From: Phaseolus vulgaris | Lineage: Eukaryota > Streptophyta > Magnoliopsida > Fabales > Fabaceae | Assembly (NCBI RefSeq): GCF_000499845.2 | Contig: NC_023749.2 | Coordinates: 9,468,013 to 9,532,012 of the forward strand | Direction of reading: 5' to 3' | DNA: 64,000 nt | The notes under the pieces: generated by a model | Database searches by the model: none | What the model saw: only the letters and a program-made list of their open reading frames with translations | What the model was told of the DNA's origin: nothing | Part shown: one piece after another, positions 48,853 through 60,355 of the stretch | Layout of the letters: each line of letters starts with the position of its first letter | Numbering within the stretch: position 1 is the first letter of the stretch | Position numbers and translations under genes: made by a program

Positions 48853-51277
48853 ATGTACACTCATCTCCAACATCAAGGAAAGAACATCCATTCTTCTTCC
48901 AGAATGCCAATCCCTTCTGAGAGACATATGTTCCTTCACACGGGAAATGGATCTGGTGATTCTGGACTTGTTCTCTCAACTGATGCTAAGCCTAGATTGA
49001 AATGGACACCTGATCTTCATGCCAGGTTTATAGAAGCTGTGCAGCAGTTAGGGGGAGCTGACAGTGAGTACTTAATAATCATTTGTTGATCATCAAATCT
49101 TGAAGAGGATAAACTTTTTTAGTTCTTTTTTAGTTGAATAATTCCAAGTGCAAATTTTGTTATGCAGAGGCAACTCCCAAAACGGTAATGAAACTCATGG
49201 GGATTTCAGGTCTAACTTTGTATCATCTGAAGAGCCATCTTCAGGTAAAAATCATTAGTTTTCTGCATTATGTTTATATGAATTTCAATGTTTCTGGTAC
49301 ATGAGTTATTCACCAGTCCTTGCATGCCAAATGAAGTTCAGTGTCATTCTCCCTCTCAAGTTTTTGAGTGCTACTCTCAACTAAAGAAGTCTTGTTTTTG
49401 TTGCTCAAAATATATAACAATGAGATTTACCAAAAATAAAAGGATTTGACTCCTCCAAACATGGTAAAGGAAGGGTGCATCCACCCTTGATTTTAAATGA
49501 ATTTTACTTCCAACAAATTAAAGACAACCTACCAATAATATATGAATTTTTGTCTCAATAATATTGGAAATACTTCAATCTAAAGACTCGTATACTATAT
49601 GAATCTCCAAGTACTTCACTTCATGCAAAAGAAAGTTACATGCAAAACATGATCTTGTTCTCTTTCACCTTAATCTATAACCTTCCCAAAATTACTTCAG
49701 TGCAATCACTAAACAAATAGCCTCGAGGTTTGCAGGCTTCATACATAACATACTTCTGCTAAATTATATTCCATATGACTGATAAATTTTCGTTTCTTAT
49801 ATAGAGCTGCTAAATTTTTAGGCAAAGATATTATGATGCATACACAACTAAGAACCCAGCATAACTTTTTTACCTTGACTTCTATGGTGCAATTACTGAT
49901 CCTTTCCTTTTCCCAACCAGAAGTACAGATTGAGTAAGAGTCTGCATGGACAAAGTAATAACGCGACACACAAAATCTGTAAGACAAGATCTTCTCTATC
50001 ATATATGTCAATCTATAATGAACCGCAAAGCTTTGTTCTGAACAACAAACTGGTTTCTCAGGCATAAACCCAGGTGCAGCAACAGACGAAAGACTCAGAG
50101 AAAACAATGGAACGCATGTGAACAATTTAAACCTTGCCCCTCAGTCTAATAACAAGTAAGAAACTTTCACTTTTCAGTTTGCACACATGATTTCTTGTAG
50201 TATGAACATTTAAACTAACACTCAGTGTCCTTGTGTCAGAGATTTACACATAAGCGAGGCACTGCAGATGCAAATAGAGGTTCAAAGAAGACTAAATGAG
50301 CAACTTGAGGTGTGTTAAACCAACTTCCCATTACTATACATGTATTTCAACCTGTAAAATTGATAAATTATTATTAAAAGGTGCAAGAACATTATAGTTT
50401 CTATAAATTTTCGCATAATATCTAATTAAGTGTTATTAATTATTTCTTATAAGTAAAATAAATAAATTATGTGTTACATAGATTGATCAGAATATAAACA
50501 TGTGATATACTCTAAAGCAATCATCAATGCAAACAATTCACTTAACACAAGGCTTTCATCTTGACACCTCAAATACTAACAAACCCTTCTGACCCCATCT
50601 AGGTGCAAAGACTTCTGCAGCTCCGGATAGAGGCTCAAGGAAAGTACCTTCAAGCTGTGCTAGAGAAGGCTCAGGAAACACTTGGTAGACAAAATTTGGG
50701 AGTAGTAGGACTTGAAGCTGCCAAACTTCAACTTTCAGATCTAGTGTCCAAAGTGTCCTCTCAGTGTCTGAATTCAGCATTTTTAGAGATGAAGGAGTTG
50801 CAAGGATTTAGCCCTCACCAAACACAAACCAACCAGCCAAATGACTGTTCTATGGACAGTTGCCTCACATCTTGTGAGGTGTCACAAAAAGAGCAAGAGA
50901 TACAAAATGGGGGGATGAGCTTAAGACCCTTCAATGTCCACACATTCATGGAACGAAAGGAGGTCATAGAGGGTCCCAATCTTAACAACCTACCAAACAC
51001 TGACCTCAAATGGTGTGATCCAGTGAAGAACACCTTCCTCACCCCATTGAGCAGAAGAAGTCCAAGCAACTTGTCTATGAGCATTGGACTAGAAGGAGAA
51101 ACTGAGAATGGAAGCACCATTAGGAAAGAATCAGTGAAACCAGTGGCTGAGAAAGTTTCTCAAGATTATGGACTGCCTTCATTCTTTGCTGCACCAAAAC
51201 TGGACCTAACCACTGAAGATAAGAACACTAGAAAGAGTTGTAAAGAACTGGACTTGAATGGATTCAGTTGGAACTAA
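48853..51277 (+). CDS. MYB-CC (GARP-type) transcription factor, MYR1/MYR2-like
   Basis: Six coding exons join in phase: 48853-49063, 49168-49244, 49921-49978, 50062-50155, 50240-50309 and 50603-51277. They give 394 residues. Residues 47-102 form a single Myb/GARP DNA-binding repeat (PRLKWTPDLHARFIEAVQQL, ATPKTVMKLMGISGLTLYHL, SHLQKYR). Residues about 149-200 form the MYB-CC coiled coil with the LHEQLE-type box (EALQMQIEVQRRLNEQLE, then QLRIEAQGKYLQAVLEKAQ). The tail is acidic and serine-rich and ends DLNGFSWN. The overall layout and this ending match, from memory, Arabidopsis MYR1/MYR2, which delay flowering in low light. A phosphate-starvation or other MYB-CC role is not excluded. A leader intron (48763-48847) ends five bases before the start codon. 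All introns are GT-AG. Confidence 0.93.
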
Positions 51278-52187
51278 GAGAATGGAAAATGGAAGTACTG
51301 AAAGCAAGGATATACTCCAATTTCTGGCAGGAACAATGTATAACTGATCCTGTAAACAATTTAATCTATGAGAGCTGTTTCTTTCAGTTTGAAGGGGTCA
51401 CCAGCCAGATATGAATTAATTTTAGTAGAATGCAAAGTTGCATCTAACAAAAATCAGCCATAAATTTGTAAGCAGTAACTATAATGGACATATAAAGTAT
51501 GGTTTTATTCTATATAAGCTTATTTTTGTAAGTTTAAGATATTCAAGACCCATATATATTTGACATATATGTGATATTGCATTGTAGTGAGAAAAAATTT
51601 CAGTCTTTTTTCTCCAATTTTTTTTTATCAAATCACTTGTTCTATATATATATTAGTTTTACTATTCGATTTAATTTTGGAGTGAAAAAAATAAATAAGT
51701 ACGAAAAGTAGTGAATGTGATAAATAATATAATAAAAAGAAGAAAAAAGATTAAAAAAATAGTTATATTTAGGGTGCATGAAAATAATAAGTATAAGATT
51801 ATTTTCAAATAATAATAATTATCCAATTTACTCATGCTTGATTTTATAATGATCATAATTAGTATAAAAAAATTAAGAAATAAGTATTACTTGTAAACTA
51901 AAAATTAAGAATTGAAATAAGATAATATTTTTTAGATAAAATTGAGAATAAATTTTTAAGATGGAGATTCGCACTCAAGATTTACTATTAACTTACTATT
52001 TTCCATTTTTATATTCTTTTGATTTTCTTAGAAGAGGTGAAATAACATAAAATACATTTTCAAAATACAGATAATAATATCTAATTAAATTGATTTCTAC
52101 TCTCATTATGTTGAATTAACTTTATTAAGTTTTTATTTTAATTCATTAATTTTTTTTTTAAAAGATTGAACTGATCTAAAACGGACA
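51278..52187. other. MYB-CC gene 3' region and AT-rich spacer
   Basis: The first 250 bases or so are probably 3' UTR (possible poly(A) signals are too many in this AT-rich DNA to choose one). No further gene was recognised. Confidence 0.4.
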
Positions 52188-52639
52188 CTACAAGCAAATC
52201 ATTAAATAAAAATTAATTTTAAAGATCCAAATAATTAGTTACTATTTGATTAAATTAGATATTATTTTATAAATTAAAAAAGTTATTAATATTTAAAATA
52301 GTTTCTATTATTAATAAAAAAATTATAAAATAGTTTTTAAAATTTGTATCTAATTATTAGCTACCAAAGTTTTATCTACTTACTACTTTATTTTCTAAAT
52401 TGGTCTCTATTAGTTTTTTAAAGACTAATTTAGAACCTAAAATATTAGTAACTAAAACTTGATAGCTAATTTAAATATCAATTTGAAAATTATTTTATAA
52501 TTTTTTATTAATAGTAGAAATCACTTTAGATAGCAATAATTTTTTAGTCTCTAAAATAGTATTTAATTTAGTCAATATAGTAAATAACCATTTTTATCTC
52601 TAAATTTAATTACTATTTAATGATTTTCTTGTAGTGAGA
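52188..52639. mobile_element. Palindromic MITE, best-preserved ends
   Basis: It begins CACTACAAGCAAATCATTAAA and ends with the inverted counterpart TTTAATGATTTTCTTGTAGTG. The interior is nearly palindromic, with TTTATTATTAATAAA-type phrases on both sides of a TTAGTCTTTAAAGACTAA-like centre. It is noncoding. The ends look CACTA-like, but a sister copy at 53588 has a 9-bp target duplication, which favours a Mutator origin. No clear target duplication is seen here. Confidence 0.75.
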
Positions 52640-52822
52640 ATTTTCTAAATTTTTCCTAAGTCATTGTGAAGATATAAAATAATTAAAATTTGCATAAATG
52701 AAATCAATAATAGACAAATCAAAATAAATAATTTAAAAGAACAAAAGAAAAAGGTTAATTAAAGTCCATTGTCATTAAAGATTAAGACCCAATCTTATAA
52801 TAAAGAAAATTCATAATTTGAA

Positions 52823-53558
52823 AAACATGTAAAGATTTTTATTTTTATTTTTATCGGTAATAAAAAATAAATAAATAGGAACCACTTCAGGAGTGGTTCA
52901 ACCCTTATACACGGTACTCAAGCACCAAACTAAACCTAAGCACCTCCAAAACTAACTAAAAAAACCATTCTCTTACTACACCTAGCAAATACTTCAAGAA
53001 ACTAACCTCATACACTCCATAGGTTCCAAACACCAATCAGAAAAGGAAAACAAAGCTAACCGGGCTTTTGTAGATACCCAAGACCACACCTTAACTTGAA
53101 CCAAAGCAAAAACTTCATCCGTGTCAGCCGCTCCTTTTTTGAAAACTATATGATTCCTGTGATTCCAAATTTCACTAACCACCCCGACCCAGATTGTGTT
53201 CCAAACAAAATTAACTGACACAAAAGGAAGACTCATCCTAAATTGAACAAAGTTAGCATTCGGCTCGATGTGTGACACAAACAAAACCCCAAGCCATCTA
53301 TAACATAAACACCAAACTCGCCAAGCAAAACTACACCCGAAGAACAAGTGACTACAAGATTCTTCCTCCTTCCCACACAAACAACACAACAAGCTTTCTA
53401 CCAACACCCCTCTTCTGCTTAAATTTACCCTGGTAGCAAGTTTATTTTCCAACAACCTCCAAGCCATAAGCCTAGCAGAGGGTACTGCCTTGCACTCCCA
53501 AAGCATACAAAAAACCGGCGAAGAAACCACCTCTTTGTCCTTCCTAAACATGTATAGA
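52823..53558 (-). mobile_element. 5'-truncated LINE insertion with target-site duplication
   Basis: The insertion at 52836-53545 is bounded by AAACATGTAAAGA (52823-52835) and AAACATGTATAGA (53546-53558), a 13-bp target duplication with one mismatch. On the minus strand it ends in an A-rich (AAAAAT)n tail next to the duplication, as target-primed reverse transcription leaves it. The body contains the end of ORF2 and a short 3' UTR only. The insertion is much better preserved than the LINE at 31-34 kb. Confidence 0.85.
52994..53551 (-). pseudogene. LINE ORF2 C-terminal fragment (zinc-binding RVT domain)
   Basis: A 185-residue open frame holds the zf-RVT region found at the end of plant LINE polyproteins. 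It has AWRLLENKLATRVNLSRRGV, then CCLCGKEEESCSHLFFGC with the Cys/His ligands C-x2-C...H-x4-C, then VWNTIWVGVVSEIWNHRNHIVF and a W-rich tail. The reverse transcriptase is absent. The first codon (ATG at 53549-53551) lies in the duplicated target site, so the frame's start comes from host DNA and the open frame is not a native gene. Confidence 0.85.
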
Positions 53559-53587
53559 TATGTCCGTGTTTTTACATTAAATATCCC

Positions 53588-54040
53588 TACCGAAAAATCA
53601 TTAACTAAAGAAATTAATTTTAGATAACAAAATAATTAGTTATTATTATCTAACTAAAATAGAGATTATTTTATAAACTAAAAAAATTATTGATATCTAA
53701 AGTAGTTTCTATTATTAATAAAAATTTATAAAATAGTTTCTAAATTGGTATCTAGCCAGTAGCTACTAATGGTTTAGCTACTTACTACTTAAATATTCTA
53801 AATTAGTCTCTATTAGTCTTTTATACACTAATTTAGAAACTAAAATATCACTAACTAAAACCTTGGTAGCTAATTTAGATATCAATTTAGAGACCATTTT
53901 ATAAATTTTTATTAATAATAGAAATCACTTTAGATACCAATAACTTTTTAGTCTCTAAAATAGTATCTAATTTAGTCAATATAGTGACTAAGTATTTTTA
54001 CTATTTAAATTTGATTGTTATTTAATGATTTTCTTGTAGT
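53588..54040. mobile_element. Palindromic Mutator-like MITE with 9-bp target duplication
   Basis: The element begins TACCGAAAAATCATTAACTA and ends TAATGATTTTCTTGTAGT. It is flanked by AAATATCCC at 53579-53587 and again at 54041-54049, a perfect 9-bp duplication, the size made by Mutator transposases. The interior is nearly palindromic and noncoding and shares long phrases with the copies at 35858 and 52188. The left terminal bases have decayed. Confidence 0.85.
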
Positions 54041-54049
54041 AAATATCCC

Positions 54050-55319
54050 CACATTCATAGAACAGAACGAGTTCATAAAATATTTAGGTTTTAGAATATA
54101 GGGTTATATGAATTATTTGAAAAATATCTCCGTGTAAAACACCAAAAACATAACAAACTTGAAAAAAAATTAAAGTAAATAAAAATATATAAAATAAAAA
54201 TTTAAATAACTCATTATACTACTAACTAATCTAAATAAAACAATATTAAATAATAAACTAAAATAATGTATATCAATTTATAATAACTCCAGATGAAAAT
54301 TAACGGTATCTTATACTTCTTCCATTTTAACTCCTTAATTATTTTTAAATTGTAGATATATTTGTAAAACAAAAATTATTGCAAGAACAAATCTCTAAAA
54401 ATCAACATGTTATTCTTTACCATTTACCTTTTAAGAATTTCATTTGTTTTATTTTTTATTTATAAATTTACTTCAACAATTATATAATATAATATTATAT
54501 ATATATATATTAAAGTGTGTATAGAATACAAAAACTGAAATATTTTTTTAAGAAATATAAGTGGAAGAAGAGGAAAGAAACATATAAAAAAATAGAAATA
54601 TATCAAATAAAACTATGGGAGATAAAAAAAAAGAGAAATGATTAATCGTTGAGTTGTTTGCATGTATAGGAATATGTGTTTGCATATAAAATTTGATAAT
54701 AAAAAAAAATGAATCTTTTCTAATTTAAGGTTATAAGTGATATCTTTAGTTTGAGAATCATAATTTTTTCTAAGCACGTTTGAGTTTCTTATGTTGAAAG
54801 TAGAACTTGTTGGATTTTAACTTAGTTGAATTTATCAATAGAAATCATTGATAATCTTTCTCAGAATAAATTTAGGACAGAATTTGTTTCATTTGTAAGG
54901 GAGTTTAGTAGAATAGTTATATTTAACTTTTGAGATTTTGACTTTGAAGTAAATTTGGAATGCTTAATTGTTGTATGTTGAATTGAAGTTCTCTCTTTTA
55001 GTTAGCTTTAAAGTAGAGTAGATTCATTTACTGTAGTTTGTAAGAAATAATATTATGTAGTGGAGTAAAAATGTTAATTTGAGTTAGAGTGATAAAATTA
55101 TGAGTTTTTAAGTTCAAGATAGTTAAATTAGAGTAGTTTGAATTTATTAATATTGTTGGTATAATGGAAACTTATGCAAATTAATATATTGTTGGTGTGA
55201 CTTTCAATCACCTTCTTAGAATTCAAGAGGTCGTCTATTTTTATCATGATAACTTTTTTGTTTGCTCTGAGTTGCTCTCAATTTTTCCTTAATAATTTTA
55301 ATTTTCTTTATAGTTTGTT
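54050..55319. other. AT-rich spacer, no gene seen
   Basis: A TA microsatellite lies at about 54485-54510. No coding sequence or element ends were recognised. Confidence 0.4.
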
Positions 55320-58300
55320 GATTCATGCTAAGACCTAAGATTATATTTCTCGCCAGACTCAAACCAACACAAAAGTGTTATACACTTTCTCCTATAAGGT
55401 GGCTTATAGGGTACCATACCTATACTAGAATGGAATCTATTATTATAAAAGAACTCAATCAATGGTAAATATTGGTCCCAACAACCCGAATTTCCTATCA
55501 CACATGTTCTCAATAGGTCTTTTAAGAATTGTACGGTCCTTTTATATTATTCGTTTGTTTGGGGATGCTAAGAAAAACTTAAATGAAGTTTTGGCCCTAA
55601 GGTTTGGTGTAAACTTCTCCAAATTTTTGAAGTCCATATGATCCCTATCAAATACAATATTGCATGGGGAACTCCATGCAACCTTACGATTTCTCTTATG
55701 TACAATTCTTTCATTTCCTCAAATGAATACACAATGATAATTGGTAAGAAGTGAGCCAATTTTGTTAACCTGTCAATGATAACCCATATGGAATCAAATT
55801 TTTGGATCGTCTGAGGTAAGCCAACCACAAAATCCATCATTATGCTATCACATTTCCACTTAGGTATAGGATTGTAGCATTCTTCCTAGTTTTTGGTACT
55901 CTATTTTGGCTAACAAGTTAAACACACATACTAAACTACCTCTTTTCTCATCTTAGGCCACTAAAACATTTTCATAAGATCCTAATACATTTTTGTTGAA
56001 CCTGGATGAATACTTAGTTTGCTCATATATGTCCCTTCTAAAACCATCTTCTTAACCTTTATACCATTAGGCACATATGACCTTATGTTAAATCTTAGAT
56101 TTTTTTTCCCTATCTAAGCTAAATCTCTCTCCTTCCTTTTGACATCTAATTGTGACAAATGTATACAAATTAATTTTATAAGGAATTTCCTATTTTCAAT
56201 GAACAAAGGACAATCTAAACCCACTTTATTGATAATTACATATTTGTTCATGAGAATTAGAAAATAATATAGACTTTTTTACACAATTCTGAAGGACTTG
56301 ATTGGAAGATAATCAATATATACGTAAGATTACATCTAATTGTGATAGATGTAGACAAATTAAACTGGTGTATAGAAAAGAGATTGGTAATTCAAGGTGT
56401 TGAACATAATCATTAAAAATAAACGAATGAGTTGTGCTTGAATCATACAATACATTTAAAGTTTTTACTTTAATGAAACATGTACCTTGGATCATATCTT
56501 GGTTTTGAGCGGCTTCAACTCCAATCATGGTGTAGACTCTACTTGTTGTTGTAGGTTATGCCTTTGGTGCAAAATAATTGGAATGTGGTTATTGTTGTCT
56601 ACATTCAGAGAACACATGCCCATATTTTCAGCACTTGAAATGGGTAGTTCATTTAAGTCTCTAGCATTATGTTCTTGTTCACACTTAAAACACTTGACTT
56701 GTTTATTCATAGGTTTGTTGGAATTTCTTGTAGAAACTTGGGTCGGTTAAGGTTTCCATTAGGGACGATTATATGGTCTTCCTTCACCATGTCTCCTTTT
56801 ATTTATCCGAGGCCTAAAATATTTTGGTTTGTTATCCTGTCTATCTTCAAAACCTTCTAGAAATCTAAACTTGTGAACAAGCATAGAAAAATAAAAATTT
56901 CTAATATTCCTACTACCTTTTTCAATTTAGCCATAAATCCATCCTCAAACTTTATATACTTTATCCTTTCGTCTGGGTGATAAAAGAATGTAAAGTATTT
57001 TCCTAACTCTTCAAACTTATAAACATATTCTTTAGTTATTGTCCCACCAAATATTCGGCCTCTCTTATAAACATAGATACAACTTAATTTACCTTTTGGT
57101 TATGAGGACAATTCATAACTTGAAATATCTTCTCTATTTTCTTAATCCTTAATTCAATTTTTTTGGACTATAACCTCCTGAGAATTGTGGAGGTTTGTTT
57201 TTCCTAAATTAATTGTCACTCATTAATTCATTAAGGTCTTTGGTTCCTAATAGTCAATTGGTAGGGTTTTTTACCATGATGGAGTTATTTTTGTTAGTTT
57301 TTACCAAAATGGGGTCCGTTTAAAAAAAATTACAAATTTAGGCAAGTCGAGCCAACTTGGCACGACTTCTGCCCTGTCATACTAAAGTTGTGTCAACTTG
57401 GCACGACTTTTGTCACGTCAACTTTTTTTTAATTTTATTGTTTATATACTGGGTAATAAGTTATGTAATGTTAAAAATTATTAATTTGATACATAATTTT
57501 CTAAGAGTATTAGTTTTAAGGAACAAAAAATTGGATAATCGTGTATGGATCATGTTTGACGGTAATGTAATACAATAACTTAATTATTTGATTAATTAAA
57601 AAATGAAGAAAATTGTTATTGAATTTGAAAATAAATAGATAAATGAAAATTTATTGTATTTGGAAAATAAATAGAGAATTATTGTTGTGAATTAACAAAA
57701 TAAGTAGTTTGAGAAGTAATGATTATTAACTCACTTGACCCATGTCGCCACTTATAATCATTACTTTTCAAACTATTTACTTTGCTAATTCACAACAAAT
57801 TTATTTATTTATTTTCCAAATACAATAAATTTTTATTTATCTATTTATTTCCAAATTCAATAACAATTTTCTTCATTTTTTAAATAATCAAATAATCAAG
57901 TTATTGTATTACATTACCGTCAAACATGATCGATACACGATTATCCAATTTTTTGTTCCTTAAAACTAACACTCTTAGAAAATTATGTATCAAATTAATT
58001 TTTAACATTACATAACTTACTATCCAATATAAACAATAAAATTAAAAAAAAAAAATTATGACGTGGCAGAAGTCATGCCAAGTTGGCACGACTTCAGTAT
58101 GACAGGGCAAAAGTCGTGTCAAGTTGGCATGATTTCAGTATGACATGGCAGAGTCATGTTTAATTGGGACGATTTGTGCATATGAAGTCGTGCCAAATTG
58201 GCACGACTTGCCTAAATTTGTAATTTTTTTTAAACGGACCCCATTTTGGTAAAAAGCAAAAAAAATAACCCCATGATGGTCAAATATCCGCATTGGTAAT

Positions 58301-58450
58301 GTCTTTGATAACTTGCACTGCTTCAGTCAACTAATTGTTCCTACTAACATTTGCAATTTGAATTTTTTTATACAGTCAACAAATAACGATTAACCTAAAC
58401 ACACATACACATATCTAACATATTATAAAAGGAAAATGGTACATGTGAAA
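55320..58450 (-). pseudogene. Ty3/gypsy polyprotein relic lacking reverse transcriptase
   Basis: On the minus strand the order is gag, protease, integrase. Gag remnants lie at 56700-57250 and, beyond the foldback insertion, 58300-58400. A damaged zinc knuckle KCFKCEQEHNARDL is at about 56655-56700. Protease-like LYDSSTTHSFIFNDYVQHL lies at about 56400-56460. The integrase zinc-binding region lies at 55880-56030 (SIHPGSTKMY, CLTC). The integrase core lies at 55568-55860 (KWKCDSIMMDFVVGLP, IWVIIDRLTKLAHFLP), then YLPLIEFFYNNRFHSSIGM at about 55410-55470. Only about 270 bp separate protease from the integrase side, so the reverse transcriptase and RNase H, normally over 1.5 kb, were deleted. No LTRs were seen. 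Confidence 0.82.
57264..58289. mobile_element. Large foldback element with AAGTCGTG palindrome arrays
   Basis: The 1026-bp element is almost entirely one inverted repeat, with arms of about 465 and 540 bp around a short centre near 57740. The outer ends read GGGTTTTTTACCATGATGG and, complemented, GGATATTTGACCATCATGG. CAATTGGTA (57255-57263) and GCATTGGTA (58290-58298) flank it, a 9-bp duplication with two mismatches, which fits a Mutator-type origin. Each arm carries copies of a 25-bp palindrome: 57344-57368 and 57385-57409 on the left; 58070-58094, 58111-58135, 58152-58176 (decayed) and 58185-58209 on the right. It has no coding capacity and was inserted into the gag region of the gypsy relic. 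Confidence 0.85.
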
Positions 58451-60355
58451 GACATAGGAAGTGAGAACAATTATTAAATAATAGATTATATAACACAGAT
58501 GATACAAATATACAAGGAAAAATCGATCCAATCAGTTTGACTCACTAACATATAATACCATTAATCATACTAAGATGATACAATTAGTCAAACTCATTGA
58601 TAGATGATTGGCCATACTCCCTATTTGCTTCACGTGCATTAATTAAAATTATTTTTGTAACGACTTGTCAGGGTAAATAGTCTCACTCATTTCAATGCCC
58701 AAGGTCTAACCTTCATCAACATATAATTTAATTTTCACTTCTTAAAATAAAGTTAACCACGAAGTAAAACATATAATCCAACCTACTATTTGATTCATTT
58801 TTTGCTGACAAAAAAAACTATTTGATTCACGTGCAACAATTTAAATCCTCGATGTAGTGACTAGTTAGTATAAATGAGCTTATCAAATCTCACTCATATA
58901 AAATCCTCAAGATCTATCCTTCAGTTACATTTAATTTAAATTTGTAGTGACTCAAGATACTATGGCATCAAATGTAAGATAAACTAAAAATACCATTTTT
59001 AAACCAAAGGAATATCAATAAAAAATGATATTAGAAACACCTCACTTGATATCAGACACAATGATGAAAAGTTACTTATTCATATCAATTATATACCCAT
59101 CAAATAGAATAATGAAGACAAGGACAAACAAAATGATAAGGTTAGGGACATCTCACTTGACAAAAAGAATACATAGTTACATATAATAATTATCTATTTC
59201 CCCTTACTTGATTGTTTTTTAATATTGATGTATTGCTCCGATGTTATTCTTCCCTCTCCTGATCTCATTGTTTCTCTTGTAAAAGTTTGTATACTCATCT
59301 TATAATAATGCTTTTATTTAAAATGTAACTTATAATGTTTACACTTGTCTCAATTTGAATTCTAGATTTTGTATCATGGTCCCAATTGAATTGAGACTTT
59401 TAATATTTAGTTTGTAAAAGATAAATCTTTGAGGTAATTAGTAAAAGATAATTTAGTAAATTATACCTGAATGATTTTTAATGGAGTAGAAGAAATTAAG
59501 TTTATCCTTACACTAACTTTTGTTCTTATCCTAAATCTCATAAGAATATTCTAAATTATATTCCATCTAATTATTTTTTTATTCATATGAAGATATTGAA
59601 CTCTTTGATAATCTTACATACTTATATAAAATAATTTACATAGTTGACTTCTTTTATGTGTTTTTTATATTAATTTTCTTTTGGCGCTATCTACAGTATT
59701 CATCATATAAGAGTTATTTCTTGAATCTAATTAGTCTTATATTGTAGTTTATTCATAATATACCATATCAATCCTTAATCTACTAAATCATAATCAATAC
59801 TTCATAAAAATATCTATTAACTTATTTTCAAAATATTAAATCCTACCACTCATAAAATATTAAATACTTTATTGTAAAAGTATAATTTTACAAATTTTGA
59901 ATGTTACACACTTTTGAAAATATTGTTGAACATATTTTTTGTTAATATTCTCTCAAATATTATTATTATTAGTAATTATTATCATTATTAATATAATTAT
60001 AATAATAATTATTATAATATTATTATTATAATTCTCTCAATTGTGCTTAAAGTATTATTCTCCTCAACCATACATCTAGCAAGTGCATTTGGTATTTCTA
60101 AATTTTATTCTTTAAAAAAAAATTGGTTTACAGATACGTGTGTCTAACCATTTTGAACTTTGAAAAACATATCCTTTAATATTTAAGGGAATAACACCTT
60201 GAATATGCTCAAGTTCACCCAATAACTTTTAACCATGATGGATTGAATTTATGTAAAATATTCATTTTTACGTTTTTTAAGATTAACTTCCATAATTGTT
60301 TATCACAATTTTGATATTTTATTCTCATTATAATTATTTGGCTATAGCTTTTTAC
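58451..60355. other. AT-rich spacer, no gene seen
   Basis: It contains a loose direct duplication (58619-58740 and 58817-58945, both starting CTATTTG(C/A)TTCACGTGCA) and an ATT/TAA-rich low-complexity run at about 59955-60035. No gene was recognised. Confidence 0.4.

Noticed and set aside
50815..51120. 101-residue minus-strand open frame
   Set aside because: It is antisense to the last exon of the MYB-CC gene.
55320..55860. Integrase frames as a host gene
   Set aside because: The motifs are those of Ty3/gypsy polyproteins, with neighbouring protease and gag remnants on the same strand.
57344..58209. Regularly repeated palindromes as a CRISPR-like array
   Set aside because: The genome is a plant's, the units sit in inverted arms and not in one direct array, the spacers are related to each other, and there are no cas genes.
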